The notes: generated by a model from the sequence alone, not told the origin. Counted from the stretch's first letter, positions 1-9,416 are shown. The stretch: 64,000 nt of DNA from Sulfuricurvum sp. (GCF_028681615.1 NZ_JAQUHV010000002.1:1-64000), one strand, 5' to 3'. Numbers and translations are program-made.

Positions 1-2
1 TA

Positions 3-329
3 TTCAAACGTGAGATTTATTCTAAATCATTGATGAATACTCAATTCTGGATTCAAACTCTAGGTGTTGTATTGTATTTCACTTCTATGTGGATTGCCGG
101 TATTACACAAGGTATGATGTGGCGTGCACACGATGAGTTCGGTAACCTTGCTTACTCATTCATCGATACAGTTCAAGTATTGCACCCTTACTTCACTATC
201 CGTGCGGTTGGTGGTACATTGTACCTTGTAGGTATGTTCTTGTTTGCATTCAATATGTACAAAACAATGACAAGCTCTCGCCGTGTTGAAGAGAGTGAAC
301 TACAAAACGCGTCGCCGATGGGCGCATAA
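3..329 (+). CDS. ccoN: cbb3-type cytochrome c oxidase subunit I, C-terminal part
   Basis: This is the 3' end of the catalytic subunit of the cbb3 terminal oxidase; the 5' part lies outside the window. The frame is open from base 3 and runs straight into the first in-frame TTG and ATG, so those are internal codons and not a start. The visible residues form the last transmembrane helices of a haem-copper oxidase, with a tryptophan-rich WIAGITQGMMWR turn and a final GTLYLVGMFLFAFNMY helix typical of CcoN. The ccoO start follows 14 bases after the stop, so the two belong to one operon. The subunit would reduce O2 at the haem b3-CuB site in the inner membrane with high oxygen affinity. Confidence 0.93.
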   Translation, partial: FKREIYSKSLMNTQFWIQTLGVVLYFTSMWIAGITQGMMWRAHDEFGNLAYSFIDTVQVLHPYFTIRAVGGTLYLVGMFLFAFNMYKTMTSSRRVEESELQNASPMGA

Positions 330-343
330 CAGAAGGGGGAAAT

Positions 344-1036
344 ATGTTTCACTGGTTAGAAAAACACCCGTTCTTTTTCGCGGTAGCAGTATTTGTTACC
401 ATCGCGTTCGCGGGGCTTATTGAAATTTTGCCAAACTTTGCAGAAGCGTCTCGTCCGGTTATCGGTACGAAACCTTACAGCACGTTAGAATTGGCTGGCC
501 GTCACGTTTACATCAAAAATAGTTGTAATGCGTGTCACTCACAATTGGTTCGTCCGTTTAAATCTGAAACTGACCGTTACGGTCACTACAGCTTGAGCGG
601 TGAATATGCGTATGACCGCCCATTCCTTTGGGGTTCAAAACGTACTGGTCCGGATTTGATGCGTGTAGGAAACTACCGTACGACAGACTGGCATGAAAAC
701 CACATGAAAGATCCTGCGGCAGTCGTTCCAGGTTCAATCATGCCGGCATACCCATGGTTGTTCAAAAATACTGCGGATATCGATACTGCATATGCAGAAA
801 TGGTAACTGTTAACAAAGTATTTAAAACGCCTTATAACGAAGAACTTCCAATGGCTGACGGTTCTAAAGCAACTGTAAAAATGGCAGCAACCTTGGATGA
901 AGCACATACAGATGCTCTCGAAGAGGCAAAAGTGATTGCAGCAGACATGAAAGATCAAGATGTTAAAGATGCGGTAGCAGCGGGTCAAATCCCTGAAATC
1001 GTAGCGCTAATCGCGTACCTTAACAGCTTGAAATAA
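344..1036 (+). CDS. ccoO: cbb3-type cytochrome c oxidase subunit II (mono-haem)
   Basis: The 230-residue protein has one N-terminal membrane anchor (about residues 9-30) and one haem c site, CNACH at 61-65, followed by the SQLVRP stretch characteristic of CcoO. Methionine ligand candidates lie in the MPAYPW segment further on. CcoO is a membrane-bound mono-haem cytochrome c that passes electrons from CcoP to the CcoN active site. The ATG follows an AGAAGGGGGAA ribosome-binding region. The spacing to ccoN and ccoQ is 10-14 bases, so this is one transcriptional unit. Confidence 0.96.
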   Translation: MFHWLEKHPFFFAVAVFVTIAFAGLIEILPNFAEASRPVIGTKPYSTLELAGRHVYIKNSCNACHSQLVRPFKSETDRYGHYSLSGEYAYDRPFLWGSKRTGPDLMRVGNYRTTDWHENHMKDPAAVVPGSIMPAYPWLFKNTADIDTAYAEMVTVNKVFKTPYNEELPMADGSKATVKMAATLDEAHTDALEEAKVIAADMKDQDVKDAVAAGQIPEIVALIAYLNSLK

Positions 1037-1046
1037 GGAGCAGTGC

Positions 1047-1250
1047 GTGGATATTAGTACCTTTCAGTCATATGCGTACTTTTTCTTTACCGCCTTTATG
1101 GTGGTAGTTCTGTATGCGTACATATATCATTTGTACAGCTCGCAGTGGAAAGGGAAGCGTGATTACGAAAAGTACGGAGATCTAGCGCTGCATGATGAGA
1201 TCAACGATCATCCGATCGAAAAGATCTCAGAGAATGAAGAGAAAAAGTAG
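1047..1250 (+). CDS. ccoQ: cbb3 oxidase small subunit CcoQ
   Basis: This 67-residue protein has a single transmembrane helix near the N terminus (about residues 9-27) and a charged cytoplasmic tail rich in Lys, Asp and Glu. The start is GTG, with AAGGAG 8-13 bases upstream; no ATG fits. It lies between ccoO and ccoP, the standard position of ccoQ, whose product stabilises the interaction of CcoP with the core oxidase. Sequence conservation in this family is weak, so the call rests on size, topology and position. Confidence 0.88.
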   Translation: MDISTFQSYAYFFFTAFMVVVLYAYIYHLYSSQWKGKRDYEKYGDLALHDEINDHPIEKISENEEKK

Positions 1251-1259
1251 GAGGCATAA

Positions 1260-2189
1260 ATGAATAAGACAGTACTTGCTGCTATCATAGTTGTAATTGC
1301 AATGCTTGGCTTCACTTACGTTGCTGTCGGTGGAGCCGGCGGTATGGGTGGTGAAAATGATTGGGTTAACAAACTCGCCGTTCTCGGTGCAGTTGTCCTT
1401 GTCATTGTTACAGCATTCGTAGTCACTAAATATGTTCGACAAATGCAATTTGACCGTGCAAGCGGTAAACTTGCAGATGAAAACTGGGACGGAATCGGGG
1501 AATATAAAAACGAACTTCCTTTTGGATGGGCGGTTATCTTTCTCGGTATGACCATCTGGGCGATCTGGTATTTCCTTGTAGGATATCCGGTCAATGCATA
1601 TTCACAAATCGGTGAATATAATGAAGAAGTAGCGGCGCACGATGCAAAATTCGAAGCGCAATACGCAAATATGGATGATGCAACTCTTAAAGAGATGGGC
1701 GGATCAATCTTTATCGTACAATGTGCTCCATGTCACGGCCTTCAAGCTGACGGTATGGACGGCAAAGCGGCAAACTTGAACCACCGTATCGCTGAAGCGT
1801 CTATCAAACATGTTATTCAAAATGGATCAAACAACCAACTTCTCGGTATGGAAATGCCTATGCCGGATCGTAACGGTTTGATGAATGCAAATACCGGTGC
1901 TTTGATTACCGATGCTGAAATCGATTCTGTAGCTAAATATGTTGCAGGCGGAATGAAAGGCACTGCAGGTGCTGATGTATTTGCGGGCGTTTGTGCTGCA
2001 TGTCACGGACCTGACGGTAAAGGTATGGATATGGTTGCTCCAAATATCGCTGAGTTCAATCCTACGCTAGTAGCGAATGTATTGAAACACGGTAAAAAAG
2101 GTGTAATCGGTCAAATGCCGGCATTTAACAACTTGACAGAAGTTCAAGTAAAAGCGCTTGGTGCCTATGTCACCGGCCTTAGTAAATAA
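1260..2189 (+). CDS. ccoP: cbb3-type cytochrome c oxidase subunit III (di-haem)
   Basis: The 309-residue protein has transmembrane segments near residues 3-22, 38-56 and 90-108. Two periplasmic cytochrome c domains follow, with haem sites CAPCH (155-159) and CAACH (245-249). It takes electrons from soluble or membrane cytochrome c and hands them to CcoO. The N-terminal extra helix plus the Gly-rich GGAGGMGG loop gives a longer membrane part than the single-helix CcoP of many proteobacteria. The ATG follows a GTAGGAGGC ribosome-binding site, 9 bases after ccoQ stops. Confidence 0.96.
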   Translation: MNKTVLAAIIVVIAMLGFTYVAVGGAGGMGGENDWVNKLAVLGAVVLVIVTAFVVTKYVRQMQFDRASGKLADENWDGIGEYKNELPFGWAVIFLGMTIWAIWYFLVGYPVNAYSQIGEYNEEVAAHDAKFEAQYANMDDATLKEMGGSIFIVQCAPCHGLQADGMDGKAANLNHRIAEASIKHVIQNGSNNQLLGMEMPMPDRNGLMNANTGALITDAEIDSVAKYVAGGMKGTAGADVFAGVCAACHGPDGKGMDMVAPNIAEFNPTLVANVLKHGKKGVIGQMPAFNNLTEVQVKALGAYVTGLSK

Positions 2190-2200
2190 GGAGAGTCATA

Positions 2201-2407
2201 ATGGAAAATCGTAGTATTTTTGCATTGGACGGAATCACTGGTATGTTAATCGCGACCGTGTTGCTCCTCTCTATTCTCGCCGGTTTAACCGTGTGGGGGT
2301 TGGGTGTACAACAAGGCAGTGCGAATAACTTTTACCAACTACAAAATGAAAAAGAGATCAAAATGATTAGCACTGAAAACGCTACTCATAAGATCGATGT
2401 AAAATAA
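2201..2407 (+). CDS. DUF4006 family single-pass membrane protein
   Basis: This 68-residue protein has one hydrophobic helix (about residues 12-33) and a polar tail. Its start (MENRSIFALDGITGML) and position directly after ccoP match the DUF4006 family, which is found in campylobacterotal cco operons. It sits 11 bases after ccoP with a good AAGGAG site. A role in oxidase assembly or stability is an inference from position; no function is known to me. The family assignment is from recollection, not a search. Confidence 0.75.
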   Translation: MENRSIFALDGITGMLIATVLLLSILAGLTVWGLGVQQGSANNFYQLQNEKEIKMISTENATHKIDVK

Positions 2408-2417
2408 GGAGTTTAAT

Positions 2418-2519
2418 ATGGCAAGTATCATGGATAAACTCATCACCATCGCGTTGGTGATTTCTGCAGCTGTTACTTTGTGGGCAGTTGTTACACCGAA
2501 TCATCTTTACATCGGGTAA
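2418..2519 (+). CDS. 33-residue single-pass membrane microprotein in the cco operon
   Basis: An ATG preceded by TAAGGAGTTT opens a 33-codon frame ending in TAA at 2517. The product begins MASIMDKLITIALVISAAV and ends in VVTPNHLYIG, so it is almost entirely one transmembrane helix. It fills the gap between the DUF4006 gene and the next gene. The strong ribosome-binding site, the lack of any other frame in the gap and the membrane character support a real gene. By analogy with CcoM of Pseudomonas and CydX of bd oxidases it could be a small oxidase subunit; that is inference. Confidence 0.65.
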   Translation: MASIMDKLITIALVISAAVTLWAVVTPNHLYIG

Positions 2520-2528
2520 GGGTAGCTT

Positions 2529-3230
2529 TTGTTACTCTCGCGAGGGCTGGCGGCCCTCACCTTCATCACACTGTTTTCTTTCTCACTCAATGCGGAATAT
2601 TTATATAAAGACGATGTTGTCAATAATCCTAAATTTGCAGAACAAATCAATGCGATCGGTACAGAACTAAAAGCAAAAACAGGTGTTTCTCTTTATCTTG
2701 TTATGACACAAGATGTTGATGAGAATCAAAGCATCGCTGATTTTGAAAAGCAAATTGCTTCACAAGTAGCAGAACCTGCTGTGATTATGACATTTATAGA
2801 GCAGAAGCAGGAAATCGATATCTTAGCTCGTCCCGTCTCTTTATACAAACATTTTAACAAAGCTCAAATCCTTAGCCCTAACGCAACCTTTATCGGTTCT
2901 GTTGTCAGTGCAATTATGTTTGCACGCAGTTACGATGAGGCAAAGGAACTTATTGCTAATCGAGGCGGAACAATCTTGCCAATTTTAGCCGAAAAAACAA
3001 AAGGCAGTGAAACAGTCCAAAAGTATTCGGTTGCGATGTACAACGGATACAGCGATACGGCAGACCAAATTGCCGCAGCGCAGGGGGTTACGCTTAGTTC
3101 TTCTGCCGGAAACGGGAGTCAAAATTTTATTGATCTTATTCGGTTAATATTTTACGGTATCATTCTGTACGGTATCTCACGATACGTATACGGGCGCTTT
3201 TTTCGTCCAAAGAAGGATAATAATGTTTAA
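2529..3230 (+). CDS. TPM-like membrane-anchored protein of unknown function
   Basis: This 233-residue protein starts at TTG 2529 behind a TAAGGG site. It has a signal or anchor helix (about residues 4-20), an extracytoplasmic domain that resembles the TPM fold (an alpha/beta domain reading YLYKDDVVNNP...LKAKTGVSLYLVMT) and a C-terminal helix (about 203-221) followed by a basic tail. Its stop overlaps the fixH start by 8 bases, so it belongs to the cco operon. TPM domains occur in photosystem II repair and in oxidase or secretion contexts; a chaperone-like role in oxidase assembly is only a guess. The fold call is by eye. Confidence 0.6.
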   Translation: MLLSRGLAALTFITLFSFSLNAEYLYKDDVVNNPKFAEQINAIGTELKAKTGVSLYLVMTQDVDENQSIADFEKQIASQVAEPAVIMTFIEQKQEIDILARPVSLYKHFNKAQILSPNATFIGSVVSAIMFARSYDEAKELIANRGGTILPILAEKTKGSETVQKYSVAMYNGYSDTADQIAAAQGVTLSSSAGNGSQNFIDLIRLIFYGIILYGISRYVYGRFFRPKKDNNV

Positions 3231-3729
3231 AAATCCAGGCACAAAATGGCCTATTATTATAGCACTGGCAATAACCGGTGTAATCGGTATGTCTGTTGCA
3301 ACTGTAAAAATTGCTTCTAAATATCCGGTTGAAATGGAAAATTTTGAAATGCATAGTTATCATGATTACGATCATGGTGTCAATGATATTATTGAAGCTA
3401 AAATTGCATTTGATAAAAAGTATACTATTTCTTTTGTAACGCCTCAACTTGCAGAAAAAGGGACCGTTGTCGAGTATAAAGTAACGGATAAATCGGGCAA
3501 TCCTATTAACGATGCAAAAGTGGAAGCGGTTCTTATGCGGCCCGATGTTAATAAACACGATATTAATCTTACGAATCCTGTTGTAAGCGATGGTATTTAT
3601 GCTTTCGCCCCTGTAGATCTCCCGAAAGCGGGGCGTTGGGATATTACGGCAAAAGTTACTGTCGGGAACGATAAACGGTACTACAATCTCAAAGCGGATA
3701 CTCGCTACCCGAACACGTTCGAATTTTAA
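3223..3729 (+). CDS. fixH: FixH family protein
   Basis: The 168-residue protein has one N-terminal transmembrane helix (about residues 9-30) and a periplasmic beta-sandwich-like domain with the PVEMENFEMHSYHDYDH and GRWDITAKVTVGNDKRYY segments seen in FixH/CcoH proteins. FixH is needed for assembly of the cbb3 oxidase and is thought to act with the copper transporter CcoI/FixI. No FixG or FixI gene is visible here. It is the last gene of the cco operon in the window; a GC-rich hairpin follows at about 3756. Confidence 0.85.
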   Translation: MFKNPGTKWPIIIALAITGVIGMSVATVKIASKYPVEMENFEMHSYHDYDHGVNDIIEAKIAFDKKYTISFVTPQLAEKGTVVEYKVTDKSGNPINDAKVEAVLMRPDVNKHDINLTNPVVSDGIYAFAPVDLPKAGRWDITAKVTVGNDKRYYNLKADTRYPNTFEF

Positions 3730-3755
3730 TAATCTGCATTATCCCTTCTATTACT

Positions 3756-3776
3756 TCTCCCCTTTAGGGGAAATTT
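3756..3776 (+). terminator. Possible terminator after the cco operon
   Basis: An inverted repeat CCCC-TTTA-GGGG with flanking TCT/GGA pairs lies 27 bases after the fixH stop and is followed by a short AAATTT run. The stem is strong but the T tract is weak, so it may be an imperfect terminator or an mRNA-protecting hairpin. Confidence 0.4.
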
Positions 3777-3868
3777 ACTACAATAGTCACTATTCTAACA
3801 AATCAACATGTATATAAGTTTCTTTATTAAAATGAGTATTTGTTTTTAGAAATGAGAGGGAGCCTGCA

Positions 3869-6211
3869 GTGAATAAAGAATGCATCGTTTATCCAACTGC
3901 GAGGTGTATCCGTGAAGCGGTAGCAATTTCCGATGAATGTTTTCTTTCGCACATGATGACAATGGGAGAGTTTCTCTCAAGAGCGTATGTAGCAGTCGGG
4001 AAAACAGTTCCGGATGAAGATTTACGTCTTTTAGCCATGCACGAAGCGAGCGATTTTTCAGGATTCACGGCACTGAATATTGAACGTAATTTTTTTAGTT
4101 TCATCCAAAACTCGGAATATCTGTTTCGTTTTTTTGAAGAGTTGAGTTCGGAACAGGTTTCTGTCGAAACTCTTCAGTCGGTCGATGTATACGGTGAATA
4201 CGAAGAACACATTACGATACTCAGACGTCTGCGTGAGCGATACGGTGAAATCTGTACGCGAGAGGGGTGGGCTGATCGGATTTTCAATGCGGAACACACG
4301 ACAATCCAACATGACTTTTTACGTAATTTTGAGACGATTACTATAGTCGTCGAGGGGTATTTAACCCGATACGAGATTGCTCTATTGCGAGAGTGTGCAA
4401 GCCATTTAGAGATCATTTTGCTTTACAACACAACGGCGTATAACCGAAAAATGACGGCACGTTTTGAAGAGATGGGATTTGAACTGAAAGAGGGGATGGA
4501 ATATCGTCTATCTCTCAGCGAAATCCGGATTGTAGACGAAAATCCGCTTCGTATCAACCGCTCCGTACAATGTGAAATGTTTCATACACGATTGGCGCAA
4601 ATCGGATTTATCAAAGCCTCCGTCGAAACGTTTGTTAAAGAGGGGATAAAACCGGAAAAAATAGTCGTCGTATTGCCCGATGAAGATGCGGCAGTTATGT
4701 TGAAAGAGTTTGATAGTGAGGGAAACTTCAACTTTGCGATGGGGGAGTCATTTGCCAATACGACTCTTTTTCGCCAAATGGAGAGTATCACTCTCTTTTT
4801 AGATGAAGCAAGCGTACTCAATCGCGAACGCATCCGAAGTATCAGTGTTTCTACGATTGATTGGTTCAAAACGCATTATCCGCAAAAATTTCGTTTTTCG
4901 CAGCTGGAAGAGCTGATAGGATTGTTCGATGATGCAGATCCGGAGTCGATTGAAATGATTCTTGACGAGCTGCATCGTTTTAGTCATTTGACCCATGCGT
5001 TGGAAGAGATGGATTTTAGAGCGGTATTTCGGATATTTATGAACCGGTTGCATCAACTGAGCATTGATGACGTGCGAGGCGGAAAAATCACTGTGATGGG
5101 GTTGTTGGAGACACGGGGTGTCGCGTTTGAGGGGGTAGTCATCATCGATTTTAACGAAGGATATGTCCCTCATAAAAGTGAAAAAGACCTCTTTTTAAAT
5201 ACGAAGACCCGTGAATATGCAGGACTGCCGAGCGCGCACGACCGTGAGTCGCTCCAAAAACACTATTATACGATTCTTTGCAACCGAGCTAAAAAAGTGG
5301 TTATCGGATGTGTACAAAATGCCGAATCGGTGCCGTCTCGATTCTTGCTTCAACTGGGGATTAAACACTCTCCGACTGCGTATCGATACGAAGAGGTACT
5401 GTTTCCAAAGGCACAGTATAAAGAACGGAATATCGGACACTATGAGTGTGAATACGATTTTACGCTTCATCCGTTGTCGGCAAGCGGGCTTAAAAGCTTT
5501 TTAACGTGCAAAAGACAGTTTTACTATCGCTATATTGCCCATCTGCGCGATCATGAGTTGCCGCGTGACCTTTCAGAGGAACGTGATATCGGGAATGCAT
5601 TGCACAGTGCCTTGGAGAGACTTTTTAGCGAGAATACTCATTTTAACTCGATGAAGCAGATCAAAGAGAACTTTGACGCACTGTGGGAAGAACGAAAAAC
5701 AGATGATCCGTTGGAGCGTCACATGAGACGGTTGTGGTTGGATAAACTGGACCCTTTTTATGCGAACGAAGCATTGCGTTTTGCATCCGGGGTACAGGTT
5801 CTGTATACGGAGAAAGAATCAACCGTTTCGGTCGAGGGGATAACATTGACGGGACGGATCGACCGGATCGATGAGTATGCGGGCACTCTTGAAGTGATCG
5901 ATTATAAAAGCGGAAAATATCCGGATACGGACAAAGCGCCTAAAGAGAGCGATGTCGATTATCAGCTCAGCGTGTATGCTCTTTTAGCCGGAGCGTTAGG
6001 GCAAGTGGGAAAAGTAGGATATTACGATTTAGGCAAAGGGGAGTTGAAAATCGAGCAGTTTTTAGAAGAAAAAACGGCCAAACTGCGAGAAATATTGGCG
6101 TTTATGGCATCTCAAAAAAAATGGGAATGGGAGATGAGCGAGGACTTGAGCCGATGCCGTCACTGTCCCTATGTTTACCTTTGTCATAGAGAGGTGATGC
6201 GTGGAATTTGA
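3869..6211 (+). CDS. addB: AddB-type helicase/nuclease subunit with Fe-S cluster
   Basis: This 780-residue protein is the partner of the AddA gene downstream. The N-terminal two thirds is a divergent helicase-like region with little motif conservation, as in epsilon-type AddB. The C-terminal third is a RecB-family PD-(D/E)XK nuclease with GRIDRIDEY and VIDYKSGKYPD (catalytic Asp and Lys). Cys547 in FLTCKRQFYYRY together with Cys763, Cys766 and Cys772 in CRHCPYVYLC fits the AddB 4Fe-4S cluster. With AddA it would resect double-strand breaks for RecA. The start is GTG with a GAGAGGGAG site; addA overlaps its 3' end by 11 bases. Confidence 0.85.
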   Translation: MNKECIVYPTARCIREAVAISDECFLSHMMTMGEFLSRAYVAVGKTVPDEDLRLLAMHEASDFSGFTALNIERNFFSFIQNSEYLFRFFEELSSEQVSVETLQSVDVYGEYEEHITILRRLRERYGEICTREGWADRIFNAEHTTIQHDFLRNFETITIVVEGYLTRYEIALLRECASHLEIILLYNTTAYNRKMTARFEEMGFELKEGMEYRLSLSEIRIVDENPLRINRSVQCEMFHTRLAQIGFIKASVETFVKEGIKPEKIVVVLPDEDAAVMLKEFDSEGNFNFAMGESFANTTLFRQMESITLFLDEASVLNRERIRSISVSTIDWFKTHYPQKFRFSQLEELIGLFDDADPESIEMILDELHRFSHLTHALEEMDFRAVFRIFMNRLHQLSIDDVRGGKITVMGLLETRGVAFEGVVIIDFNEGYVPHKSEKDLFLNTKTREYAGLPSAHDRESLQKHYYTILCNRAKKVVIGCVQNAESVPSRFLLQLGIKHSPTAYRYEEVLFPKAQYKERNIGHYECEYDFTLHPLSASGLKSFLTCKRQFYYRYIAHLRDHELPRDLSEERDIGNALHSALERLFSENTHFNSMKQIKENFDALWEERKTDDPLERHMRRLWLDKLDPFYANEALRFASGVQVLYTEKESTVSVEGITLTGRIDRIDEYAGTLEVIDYKSGKYPDTDKAPKESDVDYQLSVYALLAGALGQVGKVGYYDLGKGELKIEQFLEEKTAKLREILAFMASQKKWEWEMSEDLSRCRHCPYVYLCHREVMRGI

Positions 6212-8903
6212 ACCGTTTTTAGCGTATGAAGCGAGTGCGGGGAGCGGTAAAACATTTAATCTTGTCGTCCGCTATCTGAGCCTCTTGTTTATGGGGGAAA
6301 ATCCATCTTCCATCGTTGCTTTGACTTTTACGAATAAAGCGGCCAACGAAATGCTGGAGAGGATTATCCTTACCCTCGAAGAGCTGCCGACACGAGGTGA
6401 ACTTCCTCATATCGCTCGTCTTAGCGGGCTGGATGAAGCTACTATTTTAGTGGAGAGACCTAGGGTATTGTCGCGATTTTTGCGTTCCGATATCCAAATT
6501 TCCACCATTGACAAATTCTTCGGACGGATTTTACGAAAGTTTGCTCTCAATGCCGGGCTGATGCCCACATTTAAAACGATTCAAAACCATCATGAGACGA
6601 AACTTTTAGAACGGTTTTTAAATGAAGTGGAAGTATCGCACTCAGAGGGTGCATTGGTGCATCTCTCGCTGTTAAGCGATAAACGCCTTAGCGATTTGTT
6701 CGGACTTTTGTCTGCCTTGTACTCCAAATACAAAGAGATGAATCTTGATGCCTATAACACGGCTATCGTGCCTGATGACACCACAGTACAGGCCATGGGC
6801 ATTGCCCAAGAGCTTTCCGTACTGGTTCAAAGTAAAGGTTTAAGCCCAACAGCCAATAAAGCTGTCGAAATAGAGAGCTTTGAAGAACTTTTAAAAAAAA
6901 CATGGCTTATACAACCAAGTATGAACTACTGGGTTTTTAAAAAAGGGTACGAACCCCGTATGGATGAGCTGCTTCGGGGCATACAGGATGCGGTTGCTTT
7001 GCAAATGCGCCGTCGGGAGATTTTGTATTTCAGAGAACTGTTTTCGATTCTAAAACTCTACATCAAAAGCCGTCAGGCTATGGCGGTCCAGAGCAATGAA
7101 CTGAGTTTTGATGATATTACGTTGAATGTTCATACTCTGCTACGGGAGAAATTGGAGAGTGAGTTCCTCTATTTTCGGCTTGATTCCCGTCTTAAACATC
7201 TTCTCCTTGATGAGTTTCAAGATACCAGCGTTATCCAGTTTGATATTCTCCGTCCGTTGATCGAAGAGATCCGTTCCGGTATCGGAGTCAACGAGGGGGG
7301 GAGCTTCTTTTTTGTCGGGGATGTAAAACAGTCCATTTACCGTTTCCGCGGCGGAGTAAGCGCACTGTTTCATCAGGTCGCCGAGTTGTTTGATGTTCAG
7401 GTGGAACCGCTGCGGGTTAACTACCGTTCCCTCTCCCAGATCGTCGATTTTGTCAACCGTTCGTTTGAAGGAAAAATCAAAGGATACATTCCTCAGCAAA
7501 GCCCGCAAAGTTTTGCGGGAGGATATGTCGAAGTGGTGAGTACGGATGAACTTCTGGAAACACTGAGTGAACGTATAGGATTCTTAATTGACAAAGGGGC
7601 AGCGCCTGAAGAGATCGCTATCCTCACCGCCACGAACAAAGACGGCAGTGCCGTGGAAGAGGTTTTGAGTGCGAGAGGATACGATGTCGTAACGGAAACG
7701 ACTGCCCGGTTGATTGCACAGCGGAGCGTCCGTTCCATCATCGAGTATTTGCGCTATTGTTATTTCGGTGAGCCGATCTACCGTTCCAACTGCGCGGCCT
7801 TGCTTGGAACCCAAAGTGAAGAGATAGAACGTTCCGGTATTGAAGATGTGATTACGACCGTTATCGCGTTTGTACGACAATTCAAGATTGCGGACAAAAG
7901 TGCTTTGATGTTTATCGAAACATTGCGGGGATACCGTGATATCGAAGAGATTGTTTTTGAGATTGATCGGCTGGAGACCTCTTCACCGCAAAGCGACCTT
8001 AAAGGGATTCGTATCATGACCGTGCACAAATCCAAAGGGTTGGAGTTTGAACACGTTATCGTCCTCGACCGGTTGGGAATGGCACGTTCCCGTAACGATG
8101 CGATCGTTTATGAGTATGACGGGGCTCAGCTTCTGGGGATGCATTATCGGATAAAAAATCGTGAGTCATTTGATCCCTCCTATGCACGTGCTCTCGAAGC
8201 AGAAAAGCGTTTGGAAGATGAAGATCAGCTTAATGCCCTCTATGTGGCACTGACCCGTGCGGTTGAATCGTTGGTGGTGATTATGAAAAGCAAAAACTCC
8301 TGGTTTGATCCATTAGAATTGGCCCCATCCGAATGGGGAGTGTTAGAGCTTAAAACGAAACATGTGCAGCCGCCTGAGCCTGAAAAAAGAGTTGATTTCA
8401 AAGCGCTCTCGTTTGGCAGACAGGAGGAGACACTTCGACCTGTAAAGGAAGCCACACATGATTACGGTGCGGTGCAGTTTGGATTGGCATTGCACTACAC
8501 ACTGGAGATGATGGGAGACTTTAGTGACACATCACTGGCAATTGCTCTTGAATCAACCCGTAACCGCTACGGTGCAGTCTTATATAAGGGTGCGATAGAG
8601 GAGATTGAGTCAAGAATAGGACGATTGATCGAAGATGAAACATTCCGAAGACTAATCCGCGGAAGTTGGCGTAAAGAGCAAATGATACGCCATAAGGGAA
8701 ATTTGGGCGTCATCGATTTATTGGTAGAACACGATACAGGGTGGAGGATTATCGACTACAAAAGCGGTAGAGAAGAGGAAGAAAAGCACCGTGATCAAAT
8801 ACGGCGCTATAAAGAGGCGATTCGTTCCCTTACCGGAGAAGAAGTTCAGGGATATTTGTGTTATTTGGTAGAGGGCGGTATTGAGTGGATGGAGTGCTTA
8901 TAA
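6201..8903 (+). CDS. addA: AddA-type UvrD/RecB helicase-nuclease
   Basis: The 900-residue protein has a superfamily 1 helicase core: Walker A ASAGSGKT (residues 11-18), a Q-like EASAG lead, the DEFQDTS Walker B segment, GDVKQSIYRFRGG and the late RIMTVHKSKGLEFEHV and LYVALTRAVE motifs. The C terminus holds a RecB-type nuclease with GVIDLLVEHD and RIIDYKSGR. It would unwind and degrade broken DNA ends with AddB. The start is GTG, overlapping addB by 11 bases, which implies translational coupling. It is shorter than Bacillus AddA, as is usual in Campylobacterota. Confidence 0.88.
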   Translation: MEFEPFLAYEASAGSGKTFNLVVRYLSLLFMGENPSSIVALTFTNKAANEMLERIILTLEELPTRGELPHIARLSGLDEATILVERPRVLSRFLRSDIQISTIDKFFGRILRKFALNAGLMPTFKTIQNHHETKLLERFLNEVEVSHSEGALVHLSLLSDKRLSDLFGLLSALYSKYKEMNLDAYNTAIVPDDTTVQAMGIAQELSVLVQSKGLSPTANKAVEIESFEELLKKTWLIQPSMNYWVFKKGYEPRMDELLRGIQDAVALQMRRREILYFRELFSILKLYIKSRQAMAVQSNELSFDDITLNVHTLLREKLESEFLYFRLDSRLKHLLLDEFQDTSVIQFDILRPLIEEIRSGIGVNEGGSFFFVGDVKQSIYRFRGGVSALFHQVAELFDVQVEPLRVNYRSLSQIVDFVNRSFEGKIKGYIPQQSPQSFAGGYVEVVSTDELLETLSERIGFLIDKGAAPEEIAILTATNKDGSAVEEVLSARGYDVVTETTARLIAQRSVRSIIEYLRYCYFGEPIYRSNCAALLGTQSEEIERSGIEDVITTVIAFVRQFKIADKSALMFIETLRGYRDIEEIVFEIDRLETSSPQSDLKGIRIMTVHKSKGLEFEHVIVLDRLGMARSRNDAIVYEYDGAQLLGMHYRIKNRESFDPSYARALEAEKRLEDEDQLNALYVALTRAVESLVVIMKSKNSWFDPLELAPSEWGVLELKTKHVQPPEPEKRVDFKALSFGRQEETLRPVKEATHDYGAVQFGLALHYTLEMMGDFSDTSLAIALESTRNRYGAVLYKGAIEEIESRIGRLIEDETFRRLIRGSWRKEQMIRHKGNLGVIDLLVEHDTGWRIIDYKSGREEEEKHRDQIRRYKEAIRSLTGEEVQGYLCYLVEGGIEWMECL

Positions 8904-8939
8904 AAAACTTAATTTAAGTAGATTATAAGTTTATGCTGG

Positions 8940-8945
8940 TACAAT
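8940..8945 (+). promoter_or_regulatory. Probable -10 box for rplM-rpsI
   Basis: TACAAT lies 40 bases before the rplM start, preceded by the extension TATGCTGG. No clear TTGACA is seen at the usual distance, which is normal for Campylobacterota sigma70 promoters. The call is based on position and match only. Confidence 0.45.
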
Positions 8946-8984
8946 TGCGCCACTATTTATAGAGACTTTAAAAGGAGACTCAAG

Positions 8985-9407
8985 ATGAAATTTACTAAAA
9001 TTGCTTCACCTGAGCAAATCGACCGTAAATGGGTTTTGATCGATGCAGAAGGGAAAACATTCGGTCGTTTGATGACAGATGTTGCTACTCGTCTTCGTGG
9101 AAAAGATAAACCGTATTTTACCCCAAATGTTGACTGTGGTGACTTTGTTGTAATCGTTAACGCGTCTAAAATCGTTATCAACGGTAACGGCAAATTGGCA
9201 ACTAAAGCATATCACACACACAGCGGTTACTTCGGTAGCGTTAAAAGTGAAAAATTGACAGAGCTTTTGGCTACTAACCCAGAAAAACTCTTTAAACTAG
9301 CAGCTCGCGGTATGCTTCCTAAAACAAAATTGGGTCGTGCGATGTTGAAAAAACTAAAAGTCTATGCAGGTGCTGAACACCCTCACTCTGCACAGATCGC
9401 TAAGTAA
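8985..9407 (+). CDS. rplM: 50S ribosomal protein L13
   Basis: The 140-residue protein has the full L13 pattern: [26 protein letters not shown] near the N terminus, the [17 protein letters not shown] segment and the [22 protein letters not shown] motif near the C terminus. L13 binds 23S rRNA early in large-subunit assembly. It is paired with rpsI 9 bases downstream, the usual arrangement. The ATG follows AAAAGGAG. Codon use is typical of highly expressed genes here. Confidence 0.98.
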   Translation: MKFTKIASPEQIDRKWVLIDAEGKTFGRLMTDVATRLRGKDKPYFTPNVDCGDFVVIVNASKIVINGNGKLATKAYHTHSGYFGSVKSEKLTELLATNPEKLFKLAARGMLPKTKLGRAMLKKLKVYAGAEHPHSAQIAK

Positions 9408-9416
9408 GGATAAACG

